From the NCBI GenBank assembly GCA_021782675.1, contig JAJXUS010000120.1, positions 1 to 6,479 of the forward strand: DNA of 6,479 nucleotides. Reading direction: 5' to 3'. The DNA comes from Acidobacteriota bacterium (GTDB lineage: Bacteria > Acidobacteriota > Terriglobia > Terriglobales > Acidobacteriaceae). Position numbers and translations under genes: made by a program. Positions 1-6,146 of this stretch are shown piece by piece (positions within the stretch are counted from its first letter, which is position 1; each line of letters opens with the position of its first letter). Below the pieces are notes generated by a model, which ran no database searches, was not told the DNA's origin, and worked only from the letters and a program-made list of their open reading frames with translations.

Positions 1-806
1 AGGCAGTTGTAGCTACGGACAGAGAGTTCGAGCTCTTCCACCGAGCGGTTCAGATTCTCATTGCGGACCAGCGGCTCGTGCGATCCGGAGGCTGCGTCAG
101 ATTCGAGCTCTTCTTCAAAGTTGATGAAGATGCTCATGTGATCTTTCAGCAGCTTTGCTGCCAGACCAATCGCATCCACCGGCAGTACAGTGCCGTTTGT
201 CCAGACTTCCAGCGTCAGCTTGTCATAATCGGTGATCTGACCGAGACGCGCGGCTTCAATGGCATAGTTCACTTTGCGTACAGGCGAGTGGACAGAATCC
301 ACCGGAATAAAACCGATACCGAGGTCGGAGTCGAAGTTCTTGTCCGCCGCAACATAACCGCGGCCGCGCTTCAGCCGCATCTCCATGTCCAGCTTGCCAC
401 TCTCGCTGACCGTCGCGATATAAACATCTTTGTCGAGAATTTCGACATCCCCATCCGCTTCGATCATGCCGGAGGTGACGACACCGGGCTTATCAGCGCG
501 CAGATAGAGCGCCTTCGGCCCTTCCCCATTCAGCTTGAACGGCACCTGCTTCAGGTTCAGGATTACGTCGGTAGCATCTTCGACGACGCCCGGAATCGAC
601 TGAAACTCGTGCAGCACGCCCTCGATGTGAACCGCCGTAACCGCAGCGCCCTCGATGGAGGACAACAGTACCCGGCGAAGAGCGTTGCCGATGGTGGTGC
701 CAAAGCCACGCTCGAACGGCTGCGCACTGAACTTGCCGTACCTTTCAGTGAGCGATTCCAGATCGACGGAGAGACGTTTCGGTTTTTGAAATCCACGCCA
801 TAGCAT
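1..806 (-). CDS. rpoA: DNA-directed RNA polymerase subunit alpha (3' end outside window)
   Basis: This is the alpha subunit of RNA polymerase, which dimerises to nucleate core enzyme assembly and contacts promoter UP elements and activators. The frame opens at ATG 806-804 as [11 protein letters not shown] and stays open to the window edge, giving 268 visible residues; the family is usually about 315-340, so roughly 50-70 are missing. The N-terminal domain holds the hallmark block [18 protein letters not shown] (about residues 33-50), where R45 is in the assembly surface known from E. coli, then [18 protein letters not shown] linker near 240-250 leads into the C-terminal domain, ending SVRSYNC; R264 matches E. 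coli R265, the key UP-element contact. A purine run (AAGGG, about 10 bases upstream) is a modest ribosome binding site. It follows rpsD after 130 bases. rplQ is the expected next gene but is not visible. Identity is certain. Confidence 0.98.
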   Translation of the reverse strand, partial: MLWRGFQKPKRLSVDLESLTERYGKFSAQPFERGFGTTIGNALRRVLLSSIEGAAVTAVHIEGVLHEFQSIPGVVEDATDVILNLKQVPFKLNGEGPKALYLRADKPGVVTSGMIEADGDVEILDKDVYIATVSESGKLDMEMRLKRGRGYVAADKNFDSDLGIGFIPVDSVHSPVRKVNYAIEAARLGQITDYDKLTLEVWTNGTVLPVDAIGLAAKLLKDHMSIFINFEEELESDAASGSHEPLVRNENLNRSVEELELSVRSYNC

Positions 807-936
807 AGTGTGTTTGCCCTTAACTTTCCCGCGCGGCAGGCGTCGCGAAGCATTTTGCAACGGCCGCGCCTTTTCTCCTGGTTTTTAGTGAATTCCCGGC
901 AAAGCCACGGCTCCCCTGCGGCAGCCTTGACCCTGC
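807..936 (-). other. rpsD-rpoA spacer with GC-rich inverted repeat
   Basis: This 130-base non-coding spacer contains a perfect 7-bp inverted repeat, GCGCGGC at 831-837 against GCCGCGC at 863-869, with 25 bases between the arms. A strong Shine-Dalgarno-like AGGAG lies just upstream of the hairpin in the transcribed direction (872-876). The first ATG after it is more than 15 bases away and out of frame with rpoA, so this motif has no evident gene. No run of U follows the hairpin, so it does not look like an intrinsic terminator. A role in setting rpoA translation or processing is possible but is only inferred. Confidence 0.5.
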
Positions 937-1566
937 TTACTTGCTGTAAAGTTCGACGATCAACTGTTCGTTGATCGGCAGATGAATGTCTTCCCGCTTC
1001 GGCAGCGAGAGGATCTTGCCGCTCAGACCATTCCGGTCGATGGAGATCCACTGCGGCGGCGCACCAGCTCCGCCGTTTTCGCGCGCTGCTTCAAAGACCG
1101 GCAGCGAGCGGCTGCCTTCGCGCACGCGAATTTCGTCGCTCACACCAACCTGATAGGACGGAATGTTGACCTTGCGGCCATTTACTTCCACGTGACCGTG
1201 TCGCACAGCCTGCCGCGCCTGACGCCGCGAATTCGCAAATCCCATGCTGTAGACGATGCTGTCGAGACGCCGCTCCAACTGCTGTAGCAACAGCTCGCCG
1301 GTGACCCCGGTCGCCGCATTTGCCTTCTCGTAGTAGGCGCGGAACTGCCCTTCGAGAGCAAAGTACATACGCTTGGCTTTCTGCTTTTCGCGCAGTTGCA
1401 AACCGTATCCGACGATCTTCGCTTTACGGTCGCGGCCATGCTGGCCGGGAGCAAAGTTGCGCTTCTCAATCGCGCATTTGTCAGAAAAGCAGCGGGGGCC
1501 TTTCAAAAAAAGCTTGGTGCCTTCGCGACGGCAAAGGCGGCAGACGGGTCCTGTATAACGAGCCAC
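937..1566 (-). CDS. rpsD: 30S ribosomal protein S4
   Basis: S4 is a primary 16S rRNA-binding protein that nucleates assembly of the small-subunit body and contributes to decoding accuracy. The 209-residue product has the usual length. The N-terminal half starts [16 protein letters not shown] and carries C9, C12, C26 and C31 (CX2C-X13-CX4C), the zinc-binding form known from Thermus S4. The S4 RNA-binding domain follows at about 99-160 ([34 protein letters not shown]), and the protein ends with the conserved [19 protein letters not shown]. The start is GTG at 1566-1564, set by a strong AGGAG 6 bases upstream and by the family N-terminus. The gene lies 245 bases after rpsK and 130 before rpoA, so it is not translationally coupled to either. 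In E. coli and Bacillus S4 is also a translational repressor that binds leader mRNA; here that role is inferred only. Confidence 0.98.
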   Translation of the reverse strand: MARYTGPVCRLCRREGTKLFLKGPRCFSDKCAIEKRNFAPGQHGRDRKAKIVGYGLQLREKQKAKRMYFALEGQFRAYYEKANAATGVTGELLLQQLERRLDSIVYSMGFANSRRQARQAVRHGHVEVNGRKVNIPSYQVGVSDEIRVREGSRSLPVFEAARENGGAGAPPQWISIDRNGLSGKILSLPKREDIHLPINEQLIVELYSK

Positions 1567-1572
1567 AAAAAT

Positions 1573-1577
1573 CTCCT
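1573..1577 (-). promoter_or_regulatory. Shine-Dalgarno site of rpsD
   Basis: AGGAG on the minus strand lies 6 bases before the GTG start of rpsD. It fixes that start despite the non-ATG codon. Confidence 0.85.
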
Positions 1578-1590
1578 GGATTCAGAGGTC

Positions 1591-1624
1591 GACCGGTTTA
1601 CGAGCTGAGCCCTTCGTCCCGGTC
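1591..1624 (-). repeat. Stem-loop just upstream of the rpsD ribosome binding site
   Basis: Outer arms GACCGG and CCGGTC (1591-1596 and 1619-1624) pair perfectly. Inner arms ACGA and TCGT (1600-1603 and 1614-1617) extend the structure across small internal loops, leaving a loop of about 10 bases. The 3' foot in the transcript lies about 13 bases before the AGGAG of rpsD, close enough to influence initiation. Confidence 0.45.
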
Positions 1625-1811
1625 CCAAAGGTGATTGGTTTCCTGTTCGTGCCGTTTTCCAGCCATTCGCAATATTTCGCGGAAACCTGCTGGAAGAGAG
1701 CGGATAAGCAGGGGAGAAATCAAAATACGCTCTCACCGCATGACCGCCTCGCCCCTGCCACCCAACCGAAATCTTATGAACGATTGGTGGACGAAGGCAC
1801 CAGCAAGTAGT

Positions 1812-2231
1812 TTACACGCGACGGCGCTTTGGTGGACGGCAACCGTTATGCGGCACCGGCGTCACGTCGCGAATCGTGCGGACGTCCATTCCCGCCGAAG
1901 CCAGCGCACGGATCGCCGACTCGCGGCCGGAACCCGGTCCGCTGACGCGCACATCGACCGAGCGCATGCCATGCTCGCGCGCCTGGCTGGCAGCGTTGGC
2001 CGCCGCCTGCTGCGCCGCGAACGGCGTGCCCTTGCGCGACCCACGGAAGCCGAGAGAGCCGGAACTCTTCCACGACACCGTGTTACCCTGCCCGTCGGTG
2101 ATGGTGATGATGGTGTTGTTGAAGGAGGCCTGAATATAGGCCACGCCGTACGGGACGCTTTTCCGTTCCCGCTTCTTGAACTTCTTGTTTTTGGCCGCCT
2201 TGCCGGCAGCGCCTGCCTGTGCCTTTGCCAT
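1812..2231 (-). CDS. rpsK: 30S ribosomal protein S11
   Basis: S11 sits on the platform of the small subunit near the mRNA exit and the E site, next to S7 and S18. The 139-residue product has a lysine-rich N-terminal tail (about 1-25), then the family core [25 protein letters not shown] and [22 protein letters not shown]. It ends with the diagnostic [18 protein letters not shown]. Its ATG at 2231-2229 overlaps the TAA of rpsM by one base (TAATG), and there is only a weak AAGAAG purine run ahead, so translational coupling to rpsM is likely. It is followed by the unusually long 245-base spacer before rpsD. Identity is certain. Confidence 0.98.
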   Translation of the reverse strand: MAKAQAGAAGKAAKNKKFKKRERKSVPYGVAYIQASFNNTIITITDGQGNTVSWKSSGSLGFRGSRKGTPFAAQQAAANAASQAREHGMRSVDVRVSGPGSGRESAIRALASAGMDVRTIRDVTPVPHNGCRPPKRRRV

Positions 2232-2611
2232 TACTTGGTCGCTTTCTTCTTACCGGCCACCGTACCGCGGCGTGGTCCTTTGCGCGTGCGCGCATTGGTA
2301 TGCGTCCGCTGTCCGCGGACGGGCAGATTGCGCCGGTGACGCAGCCCGCGATAGCTCTGAATCTCCATAAGCCGCTTGATGTGAAGGGAGATGTCTTTGC
2401 GCAGGTCGCCTTCGACCCCGCCTTCACTCTCAATGACCTGGCGAATCCGGTTAACCTCGTCTTCTCCCAGGTCCTGCAGCTTCTTGAATGCATCGACGTT
2501 CGCCGCAGCCAAAATCTTCAGCGCGCGCGAGTCCCCGATGCCGTAAACGTATGTGAGCGCGATCCGTGCCTGCTTGTTACGCGGCAGATCGACTCCGGCA
2601 ATTCTGGCCAT
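2231..2611 (-). CDS. rpsM: 30S ribosomal protein S13
   Basis: S13 is in the head of the small subunit, where it forms bridges to the large subunit and touches P-site tRNA through its basic C-terminal tail. The product is 126 residues. It opens [26 protein letters not shown], carrying the helix-two-turn-helix-type core, continues [36 protein letters not shown], and ends in a lysine/arginine tail ([15 protein letters not shown]). The ATG at 2611-2609 is preceded by GAGGAAG at 2617-2623. Its stop overlaps the rpsK start. Upstream lies a 165-base spacer with hairpins. In E. coli rpsM is the first gene of the alpha operon and its start region is the S4 repression target; whether that holds here is not shown by the sequence. 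Confidence 0.98.
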   Translation of the reverse strand: MARIAGVDLPRNKQARIALTYVYGIGDSRALKILAAANVDAFKKLQDLGEDEVNRIRQVIESEGGVEGDLRKDISLHIKRLMEIQSYRGLRHRRNLPVRGQRTHTNARTRKGPRRGTVAGKKKATK

Positions 2612-2635
2612 GAATGCTTCCTCGGGTCGTACTGT

Positions 2636-2660
2636 GCTGCAACCGGTCTCCCGGTTCAGC
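2636..2660 (-). repeat. 10-bp stem with GAGA tetraloop upstream of rpsM
   Basis: In the transcript, GCUG-AACCGG pairs with CCGGUU-CAGC around a four-base GAGA loop, with a single bulged G at 2640 on the 3' arm. GAGA is a GNRA tetraloop, a stable RNA cap often used in tertiary contacts or protein binding. The structure ends 12 bases before the GAGGAAG ribosome binding site of rpsM. Confidence 0.6.
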
Positions 2661-2743
2661 GGTTATGCGGAGGCGCTGAAAACTACCCCGCGGTGGACGG
2701 CTCCGTTCGGGTTCTTCGCAAGCCTTAACTTCAGCTAACTAGC

Positions 2744-2758
2744 CCGGCTGGCAGCCGG
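2744..2758 (-). repeat. Short hairpin after rpmJ stop
   Basis: A perfect 6-bp stem (CCGGCT with AGCCGG) has a three-base loop and begins 18 bases after the rpmJ stop codon. No U-rich tract follows, so it is more likely an mRNA structure or processing/stability element than an intrinsic terminator. Confidence 0.5.
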
Positions 2759-2776
2759 CACAGAACAGCGAGGGCC

Positions 2777-2890
2777 TTAGCCCTGGCGCTGCTTGTGCTT
2801 GGTGTTTTCGCAGATCACACGCACCACTCCGCGGCGGTGGATGACCTTGCACTTATCACAAATCTTTTTGACTGATGCCCGAACCTTCAT
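2777..2890 (-). CDS. rpmJ: 50S ribosomal protein L36
   Basis: L36 is the smallest large-subunit protein and binds 23S rRNA near domains II and VI. The 37-residue product starts [14 protein letters not shown] and ends [10 protein letters not shown], which is full family length. C11, C14, C27 and H32 form the complete zinc-ribbon set, making this the zinc-containing (C+) version. Many bacteria carry a cysteine-free paralogue used when zinc is scarce; none is visible here. ATG is at 2890-2888, with purine-rich GGAAAGAGATGGAAG just upstream. It lies 35 bases after infA and 165 before rpsM, its usual place in the operon. Its short length makes it easy to overlook, but identity is certain. Confidence 0.97.
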   Translation of the reverse strand: MKVRASVKKICDKCKVIHRRGVVRVICENTKHKQRQG

Positions 2891-2925
2891 CCGCTTCCAT
2901 CTCTTTCCAACGTGCCAGCTACCCG

Positions 2926-3144
2926 CTACTTGTAGCGATAGACGATCCGCCCGCGATTGAGGTCATACGGGCTCAGTTCGACCGCCACTTTATCTCCGGG
3001 AAGGATACGGATGAAGTTCTTCCGCATCTTGCCGGAGACGTGCGCCAGTACCTGATGTTTGTTCTCCAGTTCCACACGGAACATGGCATTGGGCAACGTC
3101 TCAACCACCGTTGCCATTACCTCAATTGCGTCTTCTTTCGACAA
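2926..3144 (-). CDS. infA: Translation initiation factor IF-1
   Basis: IF-1 binds the A site of the 30S subunit during initiation and works with IF-2 and IF-3 to select the start site. The 72-residue product matches the family over its whole length: [71 protein letters not shown], a single OB-fold (S1-like) domain, is here summarised by its core blocks [21 protein letters not shown] and RGRIVYR. The start is TTG at 3144-3142, supported by TGGAG 6 bases upstream and by exact fit to the family N-terminus. The next in-frame ATG (residue 10) would delete the first strand, and an in-frame stop upstream leaves no ATG alternative. The gene is 72 bases after map and 35 before rpmJ. Stop is TAG. Confidence 0.97.
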   Translation of the reverse strand: MSKEDAIEVMATVVETLPNAMFRVELENKHQVLAHVSGKMRKNFIRILPGDKVAVELSPYDLNRGRIVYRYK

Positions 3145-3216
3145 ACTCTGCTCCAGCGTCGGCCCATTGCCTGCGGGTCCGGCTCACTGCTCTGCTGTAC
3201 CGCCAGCCGTCGGCGT
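3145..3216 (-). other. map-infA spacer with imperfect direct repeat
   Basis: This 72-base spacer carries the infA ribosome binding site. It also holds two near-identical copies of a GC-rich word, GCCGACGGCTGG (3203-3214) and GCCGACGCTGG (3153-3163), starting about 50 bases apart. An ATG at 3167-3165 opens a 16-codon frame that overlaps the infA start out of frame. No promoter is evident. Confidence 0.4.
3151..3155 (-). promoter_or_regulatory. Shine-Dalgarno site of infA
   Basis: TGGAG on the minus strand, 6 bases before the TTG codon, decides the start of infA where no in-frame ATG exists at the N-terminus. Confidence 0.75.
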
Positions 3217-3966
3217 TCAGGCCGTCAGCACATCGCAACCCTCGGCTCGCACGGCCACTGTGTGTTCAAAGTGGGCGCTCAAACTGCCGTCGGCGGTCAC
3301 TGCCGTCCATCCATCTTCCAGCACCCGAACCGCATGCTTGCCGGCATTCACCATCGGTTCGATCGCCAGCACCATACCTTCCCGCAGCCGAATCCCCTGG
3401 CCCGGAACCCCATAGTTCGGAATCTGCGGCTCTTCATGCATCTGCCGCCCAATGCCGTGGCCGACAAACTCCCGCACAATGCTGAACCCCGCGGCCTCGG
3501 CCACCTTTTGCACCGCCGCACCCACATCTCCCAGAGTGGCGCCGGGGCGAACGGCTTCAATCGCCGCACCCAGCGACTGCTCGGTCGTGGCCAGCAACCG
3601 TGCAGCTTCGTCCGATACCTTGCCGACCGGCACCGTCACCGCGTAGTCCGCATAGTACCCGTCAATGATGAGCCCACAATCGATCGAAACTACATCCCCT
3701 TCGCGCAGCACGCGCTTTGCAGAAGGAATTCCATGCACCACCTCGCTATTAATCGAGGTGCACAAAACACAAGGGTAATCGTGGTACCCCTTGAACGCGG
3801 CCACAGCGCCTGCCGCCGCAATCTTCGCTTCGGCCAGCTTCTCCAGGTCCAGCGTTGTCACGCCGGGCTTTACAGCCTCCCGGAGTGCATCCAAAACGCC
3901 ACGCAGCGCCTCACCACTGCGCCGCATCTTGGCAATCTCTTTCGCCGTCCGAATCGCAATCGCCAT
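3217..3966 (-). CDS. map: Methionine aminopeptidase, type I
   Basis: This cytoplasmic metalloenzyme removes the initiator methionine from new proteins whose second residue is small. The 249-residue product shows the pita-bread fold signature with all catalytic positions: H78 (VVHGIP), metal ligands D96 (SIDCG) and D107 (YYADYA), H170 (EFVGHGIG), H177 (MHEEP), E203 (AIEPM) and E234 (HFEHT). The N-terminus (IRTAKEIAKMRRSG) is the plain bacterial type without an SH3 or zinc-finger extension, so type Ia fits. ATG is at 3966-3964 with GAAGG ahead, only 9 bases after the adk stop, so the two are probably translated together. The downstream neighbour infA follows after 72 bases. Placement beside translation genes suits co-production with ribosomes. 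Confidence 0.98.
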   Translation of the reverse strand: MAIAIRTAKEIAKMRRSGEALRGVLDALREAVKPGVTTLDLEKLAEAKIAAAGAVAAFKGYHDYPCVLCTSINSEVVHGIPSAKRVLREGDVVSIDCGLIIDGYYADYAVTVPVGKVSDEAARLLATTEQSLGAAIEAVRPGATLGDVGAAVQKVAEAAGFSIVREFVGHGIGRQMHEEPQIPNYGVPGQGIRLREGMVLAIEPMVNAGKHAVRVLEDGWTAVTADGSLSAHFEHTVAVRAEGCDVLTA

Positions 3967-3975
3967 CGAGTGCCT

Positions 3976-4704
3976 TCAACTCCGCAGACGCACGATCGCG
4001 TCAGCTACCGCGCGGGTCACCGCGTCCACCGGCAGCTCCCCGTTCACTTCAGCAAAGCGCCCCGACTGGCGATAATGCGCAATCACCGGCGCCGTCAGCG
4101 TCTCGTATGTCTTCAGCCGCTGCGACACAACATCTTCCGAATCGTCCGGCCGTTGAACGAGGGCCGTTCCGTCCACATCGCAGACGGAATCCTGCTTTGG
4201 CGGCTGAGAATAAACGTTGTAAATCCGTCCGCAGAGAGGACAATTGCGGCGGCCGGTTAAGCGGCGCAAAAGTTCAGTATATCCAACCGAAATGGTGACA
4301 GCAACTACCGGCACCACCCCGCCAACCCGGGCAAGCTCCGCGTCCAGCCACTCGGACTGCGCCAGCGTACGGGGAAATCCATCGAGGACATACCCGTTCC
4401 GCGTGTCGGCGGCGCTCAGGCGCTCTGCGACCATCGCCTGTACCAGTTCGTCGGTCACCAGGCGGCCGGAATCCATCAACTGCCGAATCTCGACACCCAG
4501 CGGGGACGCGCTCTTCTCGGGATCTTTCCGCAGCTCCCGCAGCAGATCGCCGGTAGAGATCTGGGGCACTCTCCAGGCGTCCATCAGCAGGCGAGCCTGC
4601 GTGCCCTTCCCTGCTCCGGGAGCACCGAGCAGAAGGATGGGACCGGGGACGAACTTCGCCTGCGATTGCACGCCCGGCTGATCCTTCACCGCTGCGACAG
4701 GCAC
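3976..4704 (-). CDS. adk: Adenylate kinase
   Basis: The enzyme catalyses ATP + AMP = 2 ADP in the cytoplasm and balances adenine nucleotides. The P-loop GAPGAGKGT lies at 27-35, the AMP-binding region at ISTGDLLRE (49-57), and the conserved DGFPRT at 108-113. A long-form LID domain spans roughly 150-190. LID carries C155, C158, C175 and D178, the Cys3-Asp zinc set known from Bacillus Adk. GTG at 4704-4702 overlaps the secY TAG by one base (TAGTG), giving 242 residues, but this adds about 20 residues before the usual N-terminus. An in-frame GTG at 4671-4669 (codon 12), with AAGGA 10 bases upstream, would give 231 residues and is a credible alternative. map follows after 9 bases. Confidence 0.97.
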   Translation of the reverse strand: MPVAAVKDQPGVQSQAKFVPGPILLLGAPGAGKGTQARLLMDAWRVPQISTGDLLRELRKDPEKSASPLGVEIRQLMDSGRLVTDELVQAMVAERLSAADTRNGYVLDGFPRTLAQSEWLDAELARVGGVVPVVAVTISVGYTELLRRLTGRRNCPLCGRIYNVYSQPPKQDSVCDVDGTALVQRPDDSEDVVSQRLKTYETLTAPVIAHYRQSGRFAEVNGELPVDAVTRAVADAIVRLRS

Positions 4705-6101
4705 TACCAGGACCGCCGTCCGCGGACGCGTCCACTCTTGCCGGTAAAACCGTCGTAGTGCCGCATAATCAAATGCGCTTCGACCTTGTTAATTGTGTCC
4801 ATCGCCACTCCGACCACGATCAGCAGCGAGGTACCGCCAAAGTAGAAGTTAACGCCCAGTCCATTGGTCACCCACGTTGGAAGGCGGTCAAACGCCGGGC
4901 CCACCAGCCAGAGATGGTTCAGGTGAATACCGCTGATCATGAACTGCGGAATCAGCGAGACGATAATCAGATATAGACCGCCGACCAGGGTAATGCGGGT
5001 AAGAATGTCGTTGATAAAGTCAGCCGTACGCTTGCCCGGCCGGATGCCGGGAATGAATCCGCCGTATTTGCGCATGTTATCGGCAATATCATCGGGGCGG
5101 AAGATGATTGAGATGTAGAAGTACGCGAAGAACAGGATCGCTACGCAATAGAGCAGCTCATACCACGGCTCGCCCACGTTCAACGCTTCGAAAATTGGCC
5201 GAAAGAAGCGGCTGTCATGGAAGAACGCGACATTTTGAAACAGTAGCGGCGCGGAGAGAATGGATGCGGCAAAGATGACCGGCATAACGCCGCCGGCATT
5301 GACGCGCAGCGGCAGGTGCGTCTGCTGGCCGCCCATCAGCCGGCGGCCGACGATGCGCTTCGCATACTGAACGGGAATCCGGCGCTCACTGCGCTCGACA
5401 AAGACGATAAACGCTACCACGGCAAGCATCACCGCCAGCAGCAAAATCAGCGCGGGAACCGTGAACGCTCCCCAGGCCTGCGTGGTTGCTTTGCCGATCA
5501 GATCCTGAATGCCCGCCGGGATACCGACGACGATACCGGCAAAGATCAGCAGGCTCATGCCTTCGCCGATGCCGCGCTCCGTAATCTGCTCGCCCAGCCA
5601 CATCACAAAGGTGGCGCCGGTGGTCAGAGTGAGCACCGTCATCATCACAAAGCCGGGACCAGGATGCGTCACGTACGGAATGCTGCCAGAACCATGAACA
5701 AGAGTCAGCGCGATGGCAAACGACTGCACCACTCCCAGGGCGACTGTCATGTAACGGGTCCACTGGGTGATCTTCTTGCGGCCCATCTCGCCCTCTTTTT
5801 GCAGGCGGGCCAGCGGCTCATACACAACCGTCAACAGCTCAAAAATAATAGCAGCGGTGATATACGGCATGATGCCCAGCGCGAAGACGGTCAGCCGGCG
5901 CAGATTCCCGCCGCTGAACATGTCAATCAGCCCCAGGGAGCTGCCGCTGTTCTGCTGGAAGAACTGCTCAAGCAGTTTGGTATTCACGCCCGGCGTGGGA
6001 ATATGGGAGCCCAGCCGGTAGATGAACAGGATGAACAGCGTGAACAGAACCCGCTTGCGGAGGTCCGGGATACGAAAAACGTTGGCAAACTTTTCCAGCA
6101 T
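4704..6101 (-). CDS. secY: Protein translocase subunit SecY
   Basis: SecY is the channel-forming subunit of the SecYEG translocon in the inner membrane, which passes unfolded proteins and inserts membrane proteins. The 465-residue product begins MLEKFANVFRIPDLRKRVLFT and has ten hydrophobic segments, as the family requires. Landmarks are IPTPGVN after TM1, the plug region SSLGLIDMFSGG (about 54-65), ITERGIGEGMSLLIF, the cytoplasmic loop IPVQYAKR, PGIRPGKRTADFINDILTRITLVGG leading into TM9, and YFGGTSLLIVVGVAMDT in TM10. It ends with a basic tail. The ATG at 6101-6099 is chosen because GAGGAG lies 4 bases upstream and the family starts here. An in-frame ATG at 6128 would add nine residues without a comparable site. 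rplO ends 45 bases upstream, and the stop overlaps the adk start. Confidence 0.98.
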   Translation of the reverse strand: MLEKFANVFRIPDLRKRVLFTLFILFIYRLGSHIPTPGVNTKLLEQFFQQNSGSSLGLIDMFSGGNLRRLTVFALGIMPYITAAIIFELLTVVYEPLARLQKEGEMGRKKITQWTRYMTVALGVVQSFAIALTLVHGSGSIPYVTHPGPGFVMMTVLTLTTGATFVMWLGEQITERGIGEGMSLLIFAGIVVGIPAGIQDLIGKATTQAWGAFTVPALILLLAVMLAVVAFIVFVERSERRIPVQYAKRIVGRRLMGGQQTHLPLRVNAGGVMPVIFAASILSAPLLFQNVAFFHDSRFFRPIFEALNVGEPWYELLYCVAILFFAYFYISIIFRPDDIADNMRKYGGFIPGIRPGKRTADFINDILTRITLVGGLYLIIVSLIPQFMISGIHLNHLWLVGPAFDRLPTWVTNGLGVNFYFGGTSLLIVVGVAMDTINKVEAHLIMRHYDGFTGKSGRVRGRRSW

Positions 6102-6105
6102 GAAG

Positions 6106-6111
6106 CTCCTC
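6106..6111 (-). promoter_or_regulatory. Shine-Dalgarno site of secY
   Basis: GAGGAG on the minus strand, 4 bases before ATG 6101-6099, supports this start over the in-frame ATG at 6128-6126. Confidence 0.8.
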
Positions 6112-6146
6112 GGTGACCCGCCCGGCATTCCGCCAGAGGTCCGCCG

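Larger units (their letters stand above)
1567..1811 (-). other. rpsK-rpsD spacer, candidate structured leader of rpsD
   Basis: At 245 bases this is the longest non-coding stretch in the window. It contains several inverted repeats in the transcribed direction: about 7 bp with one G-U pair at 1761-1788 (CCAATCG with CGGTTGG); GCAGGGG/CCCCTGC at 1752-1758 and 1708-1714; GGTTTCC/GGAAACC at 1681-1687 and 1637-1643; and GACCGG/CCGGTC at 1619-1624 and 1591-1596, enclosing ACGA/TCGT. None is followed by a U tract. I found no convincing -35/-10 pair. A 22-codon ATG frame (1598-1666) has no ribosome binding site. An RNA leader through which S4 could regulate its own synthesis is an inference from known S4 biology. 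Confidence 0.45.
2612..2776 (-). other. rpmJ-rpsM spacer with two hairpins, candidate alpha-operon leader
   Basis: This 165-base non-coding spacer separates rpmJ from rpsM. It holds a compact hairpin soon after the rpmJ stop (2744-2758) and a longer GNRA-capped hairpin close to the rpsM start (2636-2660). Its position equals that of the E. coli alpha-operon leader, where S4 binds an mRNA pseudoknot. I see no clear promoter and no terminator U tract. The regulatory reading is an inference from position and structure. Confidence 0.5.

Noticed and set aside
78..803. A 241-codon open frame on the plus strand
   Set aside because: It is antisense to rpoA, which is unmistakable on the other strand.
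563..1051. A minus-strand open frame crossing the rpsD-rpoA spacer
   Set aside because: It overlaps both rpsD and rpoA in another frame, and its sequence resembles no known family.
1598..1666. A 22-codon minus-strand frame (MAGKRHEQETNHLWDRDEGLSS) as a leader peptide of rpsD
   Set aside because: No ribosome binding site stands at a usable distance, there is no run of regulatory codons, and one frame of this size is expected by chance in 245 bases.
2744..2758. Intrinsic terminator after rpmJ
   Set aside because: The stem has only 6 bp and is followed by mixed sequence without a U tract. rpsM to rpoA are expected on the same transcript or its continuation.
2875..4260. A 461-codon open frame on the plus strand
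   Set aside because: It runs antisense across the 5' end of rpmJ and through infA, map and much of adk. Its product is rich in R, H, P and Q with no family motif, as expected from the reverse of GC-rich coding sequence.
5316..6116. A 266-codon open frame on the plus strand
   Set aside because: It is fully antisense to secY. The hydrophilic Q/H/R/D-rich product is the typical mirror of a membrane-protein gene.
6102..6128. A nine-residue longer start for SecY (MPGGSPRSF)
   Set aside because: The strong GAGGAG lies inside this extension and serves the ATG at 6101, where family members begin.
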